From NCBI RefSeq assembly GCF_009602705.1, contig NZ_VSWH01000001.1, forward strand, positions 372,001-436,000: 64,000 nt of DNA, in the 5' to 3' direction. Below the pieces are notes generated by a model. The model had not been told where the DNA came from. It worked only from the letters and a program-made list of their open reading frames with translations, and did not search any database. This DNA is from Chryseobacterium vaccae (GTDB lineage Bacteria; Bacteroidota; Bacteroidia; Flavobacteriales; Weeksellaceae). The translations under genes and the position numbers were made by a program. Positions 8,650 through 17,415 of this stretch are shown here, in pieces (the stretch's first letter is position 1; each line of letters opens with the position of its first letter).

Positions 8650-9483
8650 ATGTACAAACTTCTTTTTTTATTGTCCGCAGCTCTCTTTTCTGCACAGAAT
8701 TACCGCTTTGTTTATGAATACAAGATGAAATCTGATATCGAAAATGATTCTTTGGTCACCGATTATATGAGTCTGGATACCGACGGGAAGAAATCTTATT
8801 TTTATAACACCGCTAAGTATGAAAAGGACTCTGCTTATGCGGCTGATAAGGATTTTGCAAAACTGTTTAAACGTAAGAACTATAACAGAAATCTGAACTA
8901 TCTTATTGAAAAAGATTACGCTAAAAAGACTATCAATTTTTATGATCAGTTTAAAAGTGTGAAGCTGGTGACTACGGATAGCGAAATTCCTCAATGGAAA
9001 ATAGAAAAAGAGTTTGTTAAGATCAATAACATGAAATGCCAGAAAGCGGTGACGAATTACAAAGGAAGAACCTGGGAAGCGTGGTTTAGTAAAGATTATC
9101 CGATCAATGACGGACCTTATAAATTCAGCGGTCTTCCGGGGCTTGTGGTAAGTATAAAAGATTCCGAAGGGCAGCATATCTTTAACCTGATCCAGATCAA
9201 GAAAATGAAAACCCTGTTTGATCGGGTTCCTGCAAACAGTAAGAAAATGTCTGAGAATGAGTATAAAAAACTCATGAAAAATTATACTTTCATTCCTGCA
9301 GAAGATTTTGAAGCATTCCAGGCAGATACAAAAGCGGGTACTGTTGGAGTTCAGCTGAAAGACGGTTATACAGTGCAGTACAATGTTAAAGAGCTTGAGA
9401 GGTATACAGGAAAAGGGGAGACTATTGACGATGAAATCCTCAGAAGGCTTAAAAGAACCAACAACCCTATTGAAAGGGATTAA
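8650..9483 (+). CDS. GLPGLI family secreted protein (first of two)
   Basis: A 277-residue protein with a signal peptide (residues 1-16, MYKLLFLLSAALFSAQ). The defining motif appears as KFSGLPGLVVSIKD, preceded by the family's GRTWEAWFSKDYPINDGPY block. GLPGLI proteins are secreted beta-rich proteins of Bacteroidota, often multi-copy, of unknown function. No T9SS tail. It stands alone with its own terminator. A paralogue lies at 59231-60052. Confidence 0.88.
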   Translation: MYKLLFLLSAALFSAQNYRFVYEYKMKSDIENDSLVTDYMSLDTDGKKSYFYNTAKYEKDSAYAADKDFAKLFKRKNYNRNLNYLIEKDYAKKTINFYDQFKSVKLVTTDSEIPQWKIEKEFVKINNMKCQKAVTNYKGRTWEAWFSKDYPINDGPYKFSGLPGLVVSIKDSEGQHIFNLIQIKKMKTLFDRVPANSKKMSENEYKKLMKNYTFIPAEDFEAFQADTKAGTVGVQLKDGYTVQYNVKELERYTGKGETIDDEILRRLKRTNNPIERD

Positions 9484-9496
9484 AAATAATACATAA

Positions 9497-9523
9497 AGGA
9501 CCGCAAAACTGCGGTCTTTTTTT
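9497..9523 (+). terminator. Terminator after the GLPGLI gene
   Basis: Perfect 7-bp stem GACCGCA/TGCGGTC (9499-9505 with 9510-9516), AAAC loop, then a run of seven T. Confidence 0.8.
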
Positions 9524-9541
9524 ATATCCGGCTCTTAAAGT

Positions 9542-9571
9542 TTGAATAAAGCCAATAAAAACTTATTTTTG
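9542..9571 (+). promoter_or_regulatory. Promoter of rsmG
   Basis: TTG (9542-9544), 19-bp spacer, TATTTTTG (9564-9571): an exact Bacteroidota promoter. The TTG could be mistaken for an upstream start codon of the next gene; the promoter rules that out. Confidence 0.75.
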
Positions 9572-9589
9572 CGGTTTATAATAATTCAT

Positions 9590-10225
9590 ATGGCAATATC
9601 GTTACTATTAAAATACTTTCCGGATCTTACAGAAAAACAGATCGAACAGTTTACCCAGCTGGAAAAACTGTATCACGAATGGAATGAAAAGATCAATGTG
9701 ATTTCCAGAAAAGATATGGAATCGCTGTATGAAAAACATATCCTGCATTCTTTAGGAGTGGCAAAGGTAATGGAGTTTGCCCCGGGTACAAAAGTATTGG
9801 ACATTGGAACCGGAGGTGGTTTTCCGGGAATTCCTTTGGCAATCCTGTTCCCTGAATCTGAATTTACCCTGATTGATTCCATCGGAAAAAAGATCAGCGT
9901 GGTACAGGCAGTTGCAGAAGGAGTAGGACTGAAGAACGTAACCGCTATTCATGGTCGTGCAGAAAAACTCAAAGAAAAGTTCCACTTTGTTGTAAGCCGT
10001 GCCGTGACCCAGATGCCGGAATTTTTGAGATGGCTGAAGGGGAAGTTCGAAAAAGAACAGTTCAACGCCAAGCATAACGGAGTTTTGTATTTAAAAGGTG
10101 GTGACCTTGCAGAAGAGCTTGCCGGTCTTAAATGTGAAATTTTCAGCCTTAAAAACTATTTTGATGAAGAATTTTTTGACACTAAAAAAGTAGTGTATTT
10201 ATCAAAAGGCAATTTTAATTCCTGA
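9590..10225 (+). CDS. rsmG: 16S rRNA (guanine-N7)-methyltransferase RsmG
   Basis: A 211-residue SAM-dependent methyltransferase that modifies G527 (E. coli numbering) of 16S rRNA. The SAM-binding loop VLDIGTGGGFPGIPLAI and FHFVVSRAVTQMPEF are hallmark RsmG sequences, and the N-terminal helix includes WNEKINVISRKD. The ATG at 9590 is chosen because it begins the conserved family N-terminus and lies about 18 nt past the promoter -7 box; an in-frame TTG at 9542 is the -33 element. Single gene. Confidence 0.95.
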   Translation: MAISLLLKYFPDLTEKQIEQFTQLEKLYHEWNEKINVISRKDMESLYEKHILHSLGVAKVMEFAPGTKVLDIGTGGGFPGIPLAILFPESEFTLIDSIGKKISVVQAVAEGVGLKNVTAIHGRAEKLKEKFHFVVSRAVTQMPEFLRWLKGKFEKEQFNAKHNGVLYLKGGDLAEELAGLKCEIFSLKNYFDEEFFDTKKVVYLSKGNFNS

Positions 10226-10284
10226 TCTGGATGACAGAGGAATAATTTTTGCTGTTTCTTGTTAATAATCAGTAAATTGAGGGT

Positions 10285-10689
10285 ATGAAAAAACTTTTAA
10301 ATATTGGATTTCCTGCATTATTTTTAGGGCTGCTTTTCATCTCCTGTAACGATGATGACTATCAGACCGTTGAATCGATCGGCAGGATTAAAATTGACAG
10401 CGTAAAAATAGTAAATGATACGATGGATGTTTTTTCCGTACAGAGTATCAGAACATATTCTACCTATCCTTCGCAGTGTGAAGGATTTTATGGCTATGAT
10501 TATATTTATGATAATGATTTTGACAGGTCGGTAACTGCTTATCGCTATATAAAAGACGGCCCCTGCAGCCAGAACAGCTATACGGCAGGCAGCCAGATCA
10601 ATTTCAATCCACGTTATAAAGGGAATTATACCTTCAGATTCTGGAACGGTGGAAACCAATGGATCACCAAAATAATTGTGGTTAAATAA
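10285..10689 (+). CDS. Small lipoprotein of unknown function
   Basis: A 134-residue predicted lipoprotein: signal peptide with lipobox LFISC (Cys21), followed by the acidic CNDDD often seen in surface-exposed Bacteroidota lipoproteins (lipoprotein export signal-like). The mature part is probably beta-rich, with two further Cys (CEGFYGYDY and PCSQNSY) that may pair. Unrecognised family. Its stop overlaps the start of the next gene (TAATG), so it is the first gene of a coupled three-gene cluster. Without family information its role is open. Confidence 0.8.
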   Translation: MKKLLNIGFPALFLGLLFISCNDDDYQTVESIGRIKIDSVKIVNDTMDVFSVQSIRTYSTYPSQCEGFYGYDYIYDNDFDRSVTAYRYIKDGPCSQNSYTAGSQINFNPRYKGNYTFRFWNGGNQWITKIIVVK

Positions 10690-11225
10690 TGAGGATGATA
10701 TTGGTATTCTGTTTTCTGGCTGTACATACAGTCTGGGGGCAGAAAATAATCTGGAAGGAAGATCAGAAGCTGGTTTGGGATAATTTTAAAAGTCCGGTTA
10801 ACCGCAAAAACAATCCCAATGTGGCAGCTTACACCCATTGTGGATGGGAATATTCCCTGGTGAGATCTTCCAATCCCAAAACTCCGGTGAAAATTGAAAT
10901 AACCGCTATTTTTAATGAAGAAAGATCATGGAAAGATGTGAAAAAAATCAATGATTATATCCTTCTTCATGAGCAGAAACATTTTGATATCGCAGAACTG
11001 TTTGCCAGAAAGCTTAGAAAAGAAGTCGCTGAAAAGATTATTACTTCCGGTGACTATGATAAGTATTTTAAAGCGGTTTATCAGAAAGTGTCCAATGATT
11101 ATCAGAATTTTCAGAAATCTTATGACAGGGAAACCCAACACGGAATCAATGAAGAAAAGCAGAGAGAATACAATGTCCTCATCTCTGAAGAATTAAACAA
11201 TTTAAAAAGCTACCAGGCCTCTTGA
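10689..11225 (+). CDS. DUF922-like putative secreted zinc protease
   Basis: A 178-residue protein with a signal peptide (cleavage near VWGQ, residue 18) and a HEQKH metal motif (His94, Glu95, His98) in LLHEQKHFDIAELFARKL. The layout, with WDNFK near the N-terminus and HExxH in the middle, resembles DUF922, a predicted secreted Zn-dependent protease family; activity is unproven. It overlaps the upstream lipoprotein gene by one base, and the downstream nuclease gene starts within its last codons. Confidence 0.75.
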   Translation: MRMILVFCFLAVHTVWGQKIIWKEDQKLVWDNFKSPVNRKNNPNVAAYTHCGWEYSLVRSSNPKTPVKIEITAIFNEERSWKDVKKINDYILLHEQKHFDIAELFARKLRKEVAEKIITSGDYDKYFKAVYQKVSNDYQNFQKSYDRETQHGINEEKQREYNVLISEELNNLKSYQAS

Positions 11226-13915
11226 AATTTCTCAATAAGATCATCCACGAACTTCTGGAACAAAACCCGGACCTTTCGGCATTTAATATCGTTTTGCCCG
11301 GGAAGCGTCCCATCGTTTTTATCAGGCAGATTTTAGAGGAGAAGAACTATTCCGGACTTCTTCCCAACTTCTTTACCGTGGAGGAATTAATAGACCGTAT
11401 TGCAGACAAACAGCCAATCCAGGGAATTTCTCTCTGGCTCTTTGCCTTTGATGTTTACAGAAGCCTTAATCTGACTCCCCGGGATGATTTCTCTGATTTT
11501 CTGAAATGGTTTCCCACCCTGCAGAAGGACTGGGATGATATCCTTAAATTCTCCGATAATGATCAGGTAGTTCTCCAGTATATGTTTGATGAAGAGAGAA
11601 TCAAAGAATGGGCGCAGGATCTCGGTGAAAATGATGATGTTCCAAGGAAAAAATTCCTTAATTTCTGGCAGAATATGAATATTTTTCTTCCGGTATTAAA
11701 GGAAAAACTGCAGGAGAAGAACTGGGCAACCTCCGGAATGATCCACGAAACTGCAAAGTCGAAGATTGATGATTTTGCTAAAAATACTTCAGAACATTTT
11801 GTTTTCTGTGGATTTAATGCCTTTACCCCTGTAGAAGAAAAGCTTGTAAGAAGTCTTTTAAGATGGAATAAAGCCGGTTGTTTTTTCCAGGCAGACCGTT
11901 ATTATTTTGATGATGAAAGACAGGAAGCCGGAAAATTTCTCAGAAGCCATAAAATGTGGAAAGAATTCAATGATAACAGAGATTTTCATTGGATTGAAGA
12001 CGACTTTAACCAGCCGAAAAATATCAAGGTCTATGAAGTTTCAGGAAATGTAACCCAGACAAAAGTTCTTCCTGAGATTTTTAAAGAGATTGAAAATAAA
12101 ACCTTTTCCAACACAGCAGTTGTATTGTTGGACGAAAATCTTCTGCCTGCCAGTTTAGACGTGATGTACGGAGTGCAGAACCTGAATATCACTATGGGTT
12201 TTCCGCTGAAGAACCTGTCTTTTTCCAATGCCGTAAAACAGCTTTTTTATCTTCAGAAACAACTGGAAAAAAACAAAACTTCCTATTATTACAGGGATGT
12301 TTTTCCTATTCTGGAAGAATTGCCGAAATCTGCGGAAGATGAATTGGTGATCAGTGATTTTAAAACCAAAATAGAAGAGAGGAATATTGTTTATATATCA
12401 AAAAAACTGCTGCATGAGCTCCTGAGCAGTCTTTCTTACTACGATCTGCTTCAGAAGGCAGATCACACAGGTATTTATCTGGATAAGCTGATTGCTTTCT
12501 GCCGGCATATTAAATGGCTGGATATTGATGATATTCAGTATGAAAATGTGTCTCACTTTGAAAACGCTTTCAGAATCATAAAAAATCAGCTAAGTCCGTA
12601 TAATTTTGAGATCAGAATGGAAACGCTGGAAATTCTGATCAACCAGCACATCAATTCCGAGAGTATAGATTTTCAGGGAGAACCGCTTCGCGGACTTCAG
12701 ATCATGGGGCTGCTGGAAACCCGTCTCCTGAATTTTGAAAATGTTATTCTGCTTTCTGTGAATGAAGGAAAACTTCCTTTGGGAAATACACAGAATACCT
12801 ATATTCCTTTTGACATAAGGAGATACTTTGACCTTCATACTTTTCTGGAAAATGACGGGATCTACGCCTATCACTTTTACAGGCTGATTCAGGATTCGCA
12901 GAATGTACACCTTTTGTACAATGCACTGAGTTCGGGAGTGAATACGGGTGAGAAAAGCCGTTTTATTACTCAGATTGAAATGGAAAGTTCCCACAAAATA
13001 GAACACCTGATCATAGAGAATTCTTCTGAACCGATTGCTTCTAAGCCTATCGAAATTCCAAAGACGGCAATCGTTATGGAAAGACTTCAAAAATGGAAAG
13101 AAAAAGTATCAGCTTCACATCTTACCAGCTACCTTTATAATCCGATTGATTTTTATCTTTCCAAGATCCTGAACACCTCGGAAACAGATGAAATTGAAGA
13201 AGAACTGTCTGTTAAAAACTACGGAAACCTGGTTCATTATTCACTTCAAGAAGTTTATGAAATACTTAAAGGTAAAGTTTTAAAAGAAAGTGATTTACAG
13301 AAGTCAATTAAAGAAATAGATCAGTATATTGAAAAAGCAATTGAAAAGCTGAAACACCAGCCGGAGTTCTATGAAAAAGGAATGAATTACATTCACAAAG
13401 CGATTGCTAAAAAAGTTATTGAAAACATTCTTACCCACGATCTCGAACTGATCAGAAACGGAAATGAACTGGAGATTCTGGATATTGAAAAAAGATTTGA
13501 AAATGTAGATTTTTATCTTGAAGAAAAAGACAAGATTTCTTTCTTCGGATTTATTGACAGGATAGACCGTCTGAACGGAACTTTAAGAATTATCGATTAT
13601 AAAACGGCCAAAATCAAAAATCTTACGGTAAAGATTGATGAGGATAATGTGTCGGATTATTTCCATAACAGCGACAGAAAACAGGCTCTCCAATTATGCA
13701 TCTATCATTATGTAGTCCAGAACCTTCCTGAGTTCTGGGGATTCCCGATTGAGACCGGAATATGGAGCTTTGCCGAAGCTCGGAAAGGGGTGGTTTCCCT
13801 CCAGTTTGATAAAGGGAATATTGATGATGCGATGAGGTCTGTAAAAAAACTGATTCTTGAAATTCTGAATCCTGACCTGACATTTGTAGAAAACGTGAAA
13901 TCCTATACTGTCTAA
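11222..13915 (+). CDS. PD-(D/E)XK nuclease family protein, AddB-like
   Basis: An 897-residue protein whose C-terminal domain is a RecB-type nuclease: GNLVHYSLQEVYE (His672), FGFIDRIDRL (Asp779) and IIDYKTAK (Asp792, Lys794). The long N-terminal part resembles inactivated helicase units of AddB, and VLPGKRPIVFIRQIL replaces a normal Walker A, so it probably works as the nuclease subunit of an AddAB-type double-strand break repair complex. No AddA helicase is in the window. The start is taken as TTG at 11222, overlapping the upstream TGA (TTGA), because the conserved-looking N-terminus MKFLNKIIHELL begins there and no ATG is near. Confidence 0.85.
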   Translation: MKFLNKIIHELLEQNPDLSAFNIVLPGKRPIVFIRQILEEKNYSGLLPNFFTVEELIDRIADKQPIQGISLWLFAFDVYRSLNLTPRDDFSDFLKWFPTLQKDWDDILKFSDNDQVVLQYMFDEERIKEWAQDLGENDDVPRKKFLNFWQNMNIFLPVLKEKLQEKNWATSGMIHETAKSKIDDFAKNTSEHFVFCGFNAFTPVEEKLVRSLLRWNKAGCFFQADRYYFDDERQEAGKFLRSHKMWKEFNDNRDFHWIEDDFNQPKNIKVYEVSGNVTQTKVLPEIFKEIENKTFSNTAVVLLDENLLPASLDVMYGVQNLNITMGFPLKNLSFSNAVKQLFYLQKQLEKNKTSYYYRDVFPILEELPKSAEDELVISDFKTKIEERNIVYISKKLLHELLSSLSYYDLLQKADHTGIYLDKLIAFCRHIKWLDIDDIQYENVSHFENAFRIIKNQLSPYNFEIRMETLEILINQHINSESIDFQGEPLRGLQIMGLLETRLLNFENVILLSVNEGKLPLGNTQNTYIPFDIRRYFDLHTFLENDGIYAYHFYRLIQDSQNVHLLYNALSSGVNTGEKSRFITQIEMESSHKIEHLIIENSSEPIASKPIEIPKTAIVMERLQKWKEKVSASHLTSYLYNPIDFYLSKILNTSETDEIEEELSVKNYGNLVHYSLQEVYEILKGKVLKESDLQKSIKEIDQYIEKAIEKLKHQPEFYEKGMNYIHKAIAKKVIENILTHDLELIRNGNELEILDIEKRFENVDFYLEEKDKISFFGFIDRIDRLNGTLRIIDYKTAKIKNLTVKIDEDNVSDYFHNSDRKQALQLCIYHYVVQNLPEFWGFPIETGIWSFAEARKGVVSLQFDKGNIDDAMRSVKKLILEILNPDLTFVENVKSYTV

Positions 13916-13921
13916 CAAAAA

Positions 13922-13947
13922 AATGCACTCCATTGCTGAAGTGCATT
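13922..13947. terminator. Hairpin between convergent genes
   Basis: Perfect 8-bp stem AATGCACT/AGTGCATT (13922-13929 with 13940-13947). A run of seven A just before it gives a U-run on the minus strand, so it most likely terminates the hydrolase gene; it may also serve the nuclease gene. Confidence 0.65.
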
Positions 13948-13983
13948 CCATTTGAAAATGAAGAAATATAATATGAGAAGATA

Positions 13984-15945
13984 CTAAAGTTTTATCTTTT
14001 TGTTGATTGTTTTTCCATCAGCAAGAGTGAGCTGTACCAGATAAACTCCCGGTTCCAGGGATTTTGATTCAAATTGAGATAGGTTTACATCCTGCCGCAC
14101 AACTAATGCTCCTGAAATACTGTATATGCTGATGTTTTTTATATCGCCGGCTGATCTGGCGATGATCTGACGGCCATGTGCAAAAATATCTGTTTTATTT
14201 TCCGAAGAATGCCCAATGATCATTTTATTGAACTGCAGATTATAGAATTGGGTGGCAATCTCAAAGGTATAGTTCTGGTTTTCAAGATCCTGAATAGAGA
14301 TTCCGTTATTTTCTATATACTGTGATTGGGAAACTGTTTTTATCAGGTTACGTTTTTCATCAAAGATATGTACTGCGGACAATTCATCCGGATGAATTTT
14401 AAGTTTTAAAATTCCATTGTTTTCAGATTGGATGATCTCATTTTCAGCAATTTGCTGAGGTGTATTTTTGATATAAGGAATCAGCTTGTTTTCATTGTTT
14501 TCCTGAACCTTCAGCAGATAAATTCCATCCTTAAGACTAGCCAGATTATTTTCTGTTACAGATTTTGCCACTGTTTTTTCTTGATTAAAATCTGTGATTT
14601 CCAATAGTTGCATATGTCCCAGATCAGGTTTGATTTGGGAAGAATATAGCGGATTGTTTTCCCTGGATTCTATTATCTGATCGCTATTTCCTGTCTGCTT
14701 TGAAGTAATCACAGCCCATTGATTGAATAATCCTCCGCTTCTGAGCGTATTGAATTTCGCATTGGAAGCCAGAACAAAAGGAACAATTCCTCCCACATGT
14801 CCCAGAGGGCCCCAGTAAAATGAATCCAGCTTGTATTTATCCAGATCCCACCACGAGTAATATCCACGCTGTACATTAATGGTTTTAGAGGTGTTTTCCG
14901 GCGGGATGGCCAGATCTACGGTGGAATGCCCTAAAGTCATTGGAGTTTTATTGTACCAGTCGTAAACATCTTTAGGTTTCAGGCATTGTCTGAGCTTATT
15001 ATTCGGATTGCTGGTAACATCACTGACAAAATTGGGTGTGAAAAGACTTCTCCAGATCACAGGTCCCCACAAAAGTCCGCCGTTATCCTGAACCACATGA
15101 TAATTATATTTGTCCAGATATTCCGCTGAAATAACTTCTGAAATATTGTTATTATAAGTTCTGTAGCCTGTATTATTGCAGGTGTGGAGTACATTGGCCA
15201 GAAAAGAGGTGAAAGGGTAGATGTCTTTTTCCAGAACTCCTTTATTCAACGTAACTCCCGAAAAATCATAAGGCCCGTCACCCATATACGCATATCTGAA
15301 TTTTAAATTGTCCGGGTTTGAAATACTAAGCCTTTTCAAAGTTGACATTGCAGCATGCGCCCCCTGAGAATAGCCTGCCAGAAAATATTCATTATAACGT
15401 TTGATTCCCAGCTGTCCGAGGACTTTATTGGCGGCTGTAACGAAATCTATCGTAGCACCAGCTTCAGTAGCATAGTCTACATAAGGATGAACACCGTCTC
15501 CGCTGCCCATTCCCACATAGTCCGGAGCCATAAGAATATAGCCGTTCAGAACATAGGAAAGTTCTACTACAAATCCTGCACTAAGCGCTCCTTTTAGATT
15601 AGACGGAACATTTTGCCGACTGTCTGTAGTTCCATGGTCCGAAACAACAGTTGAAAGCTTGTAATTTACGTTAGGGTACATCAGAAGCCCTGTTGCTTTT
15701 ACCAGAACATTATTCTCATTTTTAGTGTAATAAGTGATTTTATACCCTTTTAAACCAACATTGAAACCATTCAGATAATTGGTGAAATCAGGAGTATTCT
15801 GCTCACCGAGATTAACGGCTATGAAATTGATAACACCTTGTGGAGTAAGATCGAGTTTCTGTTCAATATTTACCACATCGCCAGCCTGCTGAGCCAGGTA
15901 AAAAGGAGCTGTAAAACTTAGTAAAAAGAAAGATAGTTTTTTCAT
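13984..15945 (-). CDS. T9SS-secreted alpha/beta hydrolase (lipase-like)
   Basis: A 653-residue exported enzyme. Signal peptide residues 1-19. The alpha/beta hydrolase domain contains APDYVGMGSG and the nucleophile elbow AGYSQGAHAAM (Ser193), as in the secretory-lipase (LIP)/cutinase-like group; a later His in GPLGHVGGIVPF is a candidate for the triad. Residues from about 570 form the type A T9SS sorting domain ending VYLVQLTLADGKTINKKIKL, so it passes through the Por machinery and is released or attached outside. Probable substrate is an ester or lipid, not determined. It stands alone and faces the nuclease gene. Confidence 0.85.
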   Translation of the reverse strand: MKKLSFFLLSFTAPFYLAQQAGDVVNIEQKLDLTPQGVINFIAVNLGEQNTPDFTNYLNGFNVGLKGYKITYYTKNENNVLVKATGLLMYPNVNYKLSTVVSDHGTTDSRQNVPSNLKGALSAGFVVELSYVLNGYILMAPDYVGMGSGDGVHPYVDYATEAGATIDFVTAANKVLGQLGIKRYNEYFLAGYSQGAHAAMSTLKRLSISNPDNLKFRYAYMGDGPYDFSGVTLNKGVLEKDIYPFTSFLANVLHTCNNTGYRTYNNNISEVISAEYLDKYNYHVVQDNGGLLWGPVIWRSLFTPNFVSDVTSNPNNKLRQCLKPKDVYDWYNKTPMTLGHSTVDLAIPPENTSKTINVQRGYYSWWDLDKYKLDSFYWGPLGHVGGIVPFVLASNAKFNTLRSGGLFNQWAVITSKQTGNSDQIIESRENNPLYSSQIKPDLGHMQLLEITDFNQEKTVAKSVTENNLASLKDGIYLLKVQENNENKLIPYIKNTPQQIAENEIIQSENNGILKLKIHPDELSAVHIFDEKRNLIKTVSQSQYIENNGISIQDLENQNYTFEIATQFYNLQFNKMIIGHSSENKTDIFAHGRQIIARSAGDIKNISIYSISGALVVRQDVNLSQFESKSLEPGVYLVQLTLADGKTINKKIKL

Positions 15946-16051
15946 ATTAATGCATTATGGTGATATTAAATTAGTTGTTTTTAATAAAACCATTCATACA
16001 TTATCAGATCAATAATTATTTATTGAATATAAATTCTCTGTAAAGTGAGTA

Positions 16052-16090
16052 AAACAAAGGATTCCGGCCGAAGGCCGGAATCCTTTGTTT
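16052..16090 (-). terminator. Strong terminator of the glutaryl-CoA dehydrogenase gene
   Basis: Perfect 18-bp inverted repeat (16052-16069 with 16073-16090) with core ATTCCGGCC/GGCCGGAAT. In the minus-strand RNA the loop reads C-UUCG-G, an exceptionally stable tetraloop. It sits 17 nt after the stop codon of the minus-strand gene and, being symmetrical, could also insulate the hydrolase promoter. Confidence 0.85.
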
Positions 16091-16107
16091 TATATCGAAT
16101 CTTTTAA

Positions 16108-17286
16108 TTAAAAAGCATTGATACCAGTAATATCCAGACCTGTAATTAATAAGTGTACATCATGTGTTCCTTCGTAAGTAATCACCGATTCCAGGTTGGC
16201 AGCATGTCTCATCATCGGGAATTCACCCATGATTCCCATTCCACCAAGAATCTGTCTTGATTCTCTTGCAATATCAATCGCCATTTTCACATTGTTGCGT
16301 TTCGCCATGGAGATCTGTGCAGGCGTTGCTTTATGATCATTTTTAAGATTTCCTAACTGAAGACATAATAACTGAGCTTTAGTAATTTCAGTTAAAAACT
16401 CAGCCAGTTTTTTCTGCTGAAGCTGGTAAGAGCCAATTGGTTTTCCAAACTGCTTTCTTTCCTTAGAATACTGAACAGCTGTACAGTAGCAGTCGATGGC
16501 AGCACCAATTACACCCCATGAAATTCCGTATCTTGCGGAATTCAGACAGGATAAAGGCCCCTTTAATCCTGTAACTCCCGGAAGAAGATTTTCTTTAGGA
16601 ACTTTCACATTATTAAATACAAGTTCACCTGTTTTTGAAGCCCTTAAACTCCATTTGTTATGCGTTTCAGGAGTGGTAAAACCTTCCATGCCTCTTTCAA
16701 CGATCAATCCCTGTACTTTTCCTTCCTCATTTTTAGCCCATACTACAGCAATGTCGCAAAGCGGAGAATTGGTGATCCACATTTTAGCACCATTCAGCAG
16801 GTAATGGTCACCCATATCTTTGAAATAAGTTTCCATAGAACTAGGATCAGATCCGTGGTTAGGCTCAGTAAGACCGAAAGATCCAATCATTTCTCCTGAA
16901 GCAAGCTTAGGAAGGTGTTTTTTCTTCTGCTCCTCAGATCCGAATTCATTAATTGGGAACATCACAAGAGAACTTTGTACAGAAGCAGCAGAACGTACCG
17001 CAGAATCACCTCTTTCCAGCTCCTGCATGATAAGACCGTAAGAGATCTGATCAAGACCGGAACCTCCGTACTCCACTGGAATATAAGGACCCAATGCTCC
17101 GATTTTTCCCAATTCTCTCATTAAGCCGGGAAGGTCAGTATGGTTTTGTGCAGCCTGGTCAATCTGCGGCATTACAAAACTTTCTACCCAGTCTCTTACA
17201 GATTGGCGGATCAATTTGTGTTCTTCAGTAAGTAAAGCATCAATTCCGTAATAATCAGGGATGCTTGTAAGAGGATAATATGACAT
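16108..17286 (-). CDS. Glutaryl-CoA dehydrogenase-type acyl-CoA dehydrogenase
   Basis: A 392-residue FAD enzyme. The acyl-CoA dehydrogenase fold is complete: FGLTEPNHGSDP and WITNSP contact FAD, and the catalytic base is Glu372 in TYEGTHDVHLL, placed as in glutaryl-CoA dehydrogenases. These oxidise and decarboxylate glutaryl-CoA to crotonyl-CoA in lysine and tryptophan breakdown, passing electrons to ETF. Also typical are SLRASKTGEL and the C-terminal IMGEFPMMRHAANLESV. Cytosolic, single-gene unit ended by a strong hairpin. Confidence 0.9.
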   Translation of the reverse strand: MSYYPLTSIPDYYGIDALLTEEHKLIRQSVRDWVESFVMPQIDQAAQNHTDLPGLMRELGKIGALGPYIPVEYGGSGLDQISYGLIMQELERGDSAVRSAASVQSSLVMFPINEFGSEEQKKKHLPKLASGEMIGSFGLTEPNHGSDPSSMETYFKDMGDHYLLNGAKMWITNSPLCDIAVVWAKNEEGKVQGLIVERGMEGFTTPETHNKWSLRASKTGELVFNNVKVPKENLLPGVTGLKGPLSCLNSARYGISWGVIGAAIDCYCTAVQYSKERKQFGKPIGSYQLQQKKLAEFLTEITKAQLLCLQLGNLKNDHKATPAQISMAKRNNVKMAIDIARESRQILGGMGIMGEFPMMRHAANLESVITYEGTHDVHLLITGLDITGINAF

Positions 17287-17415
17287 GATTTTTTGATTTG
17301 TTTAAAAATAGTACTTTTCAGGCGGTTTGGAAAATTTTTTTAAAAGCCTTTTGAGTGGTTGATTTTCAGTGATATATGATGGTTTTAATTAATTCATATA
17401 ACAAAATGCCTAACC

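Noticed and set aside
9542..9589. Upstream TTG start for rsmG
   Set aside because: The TTG is the -33 element of a well-formed promoter; transcription would begin after it.
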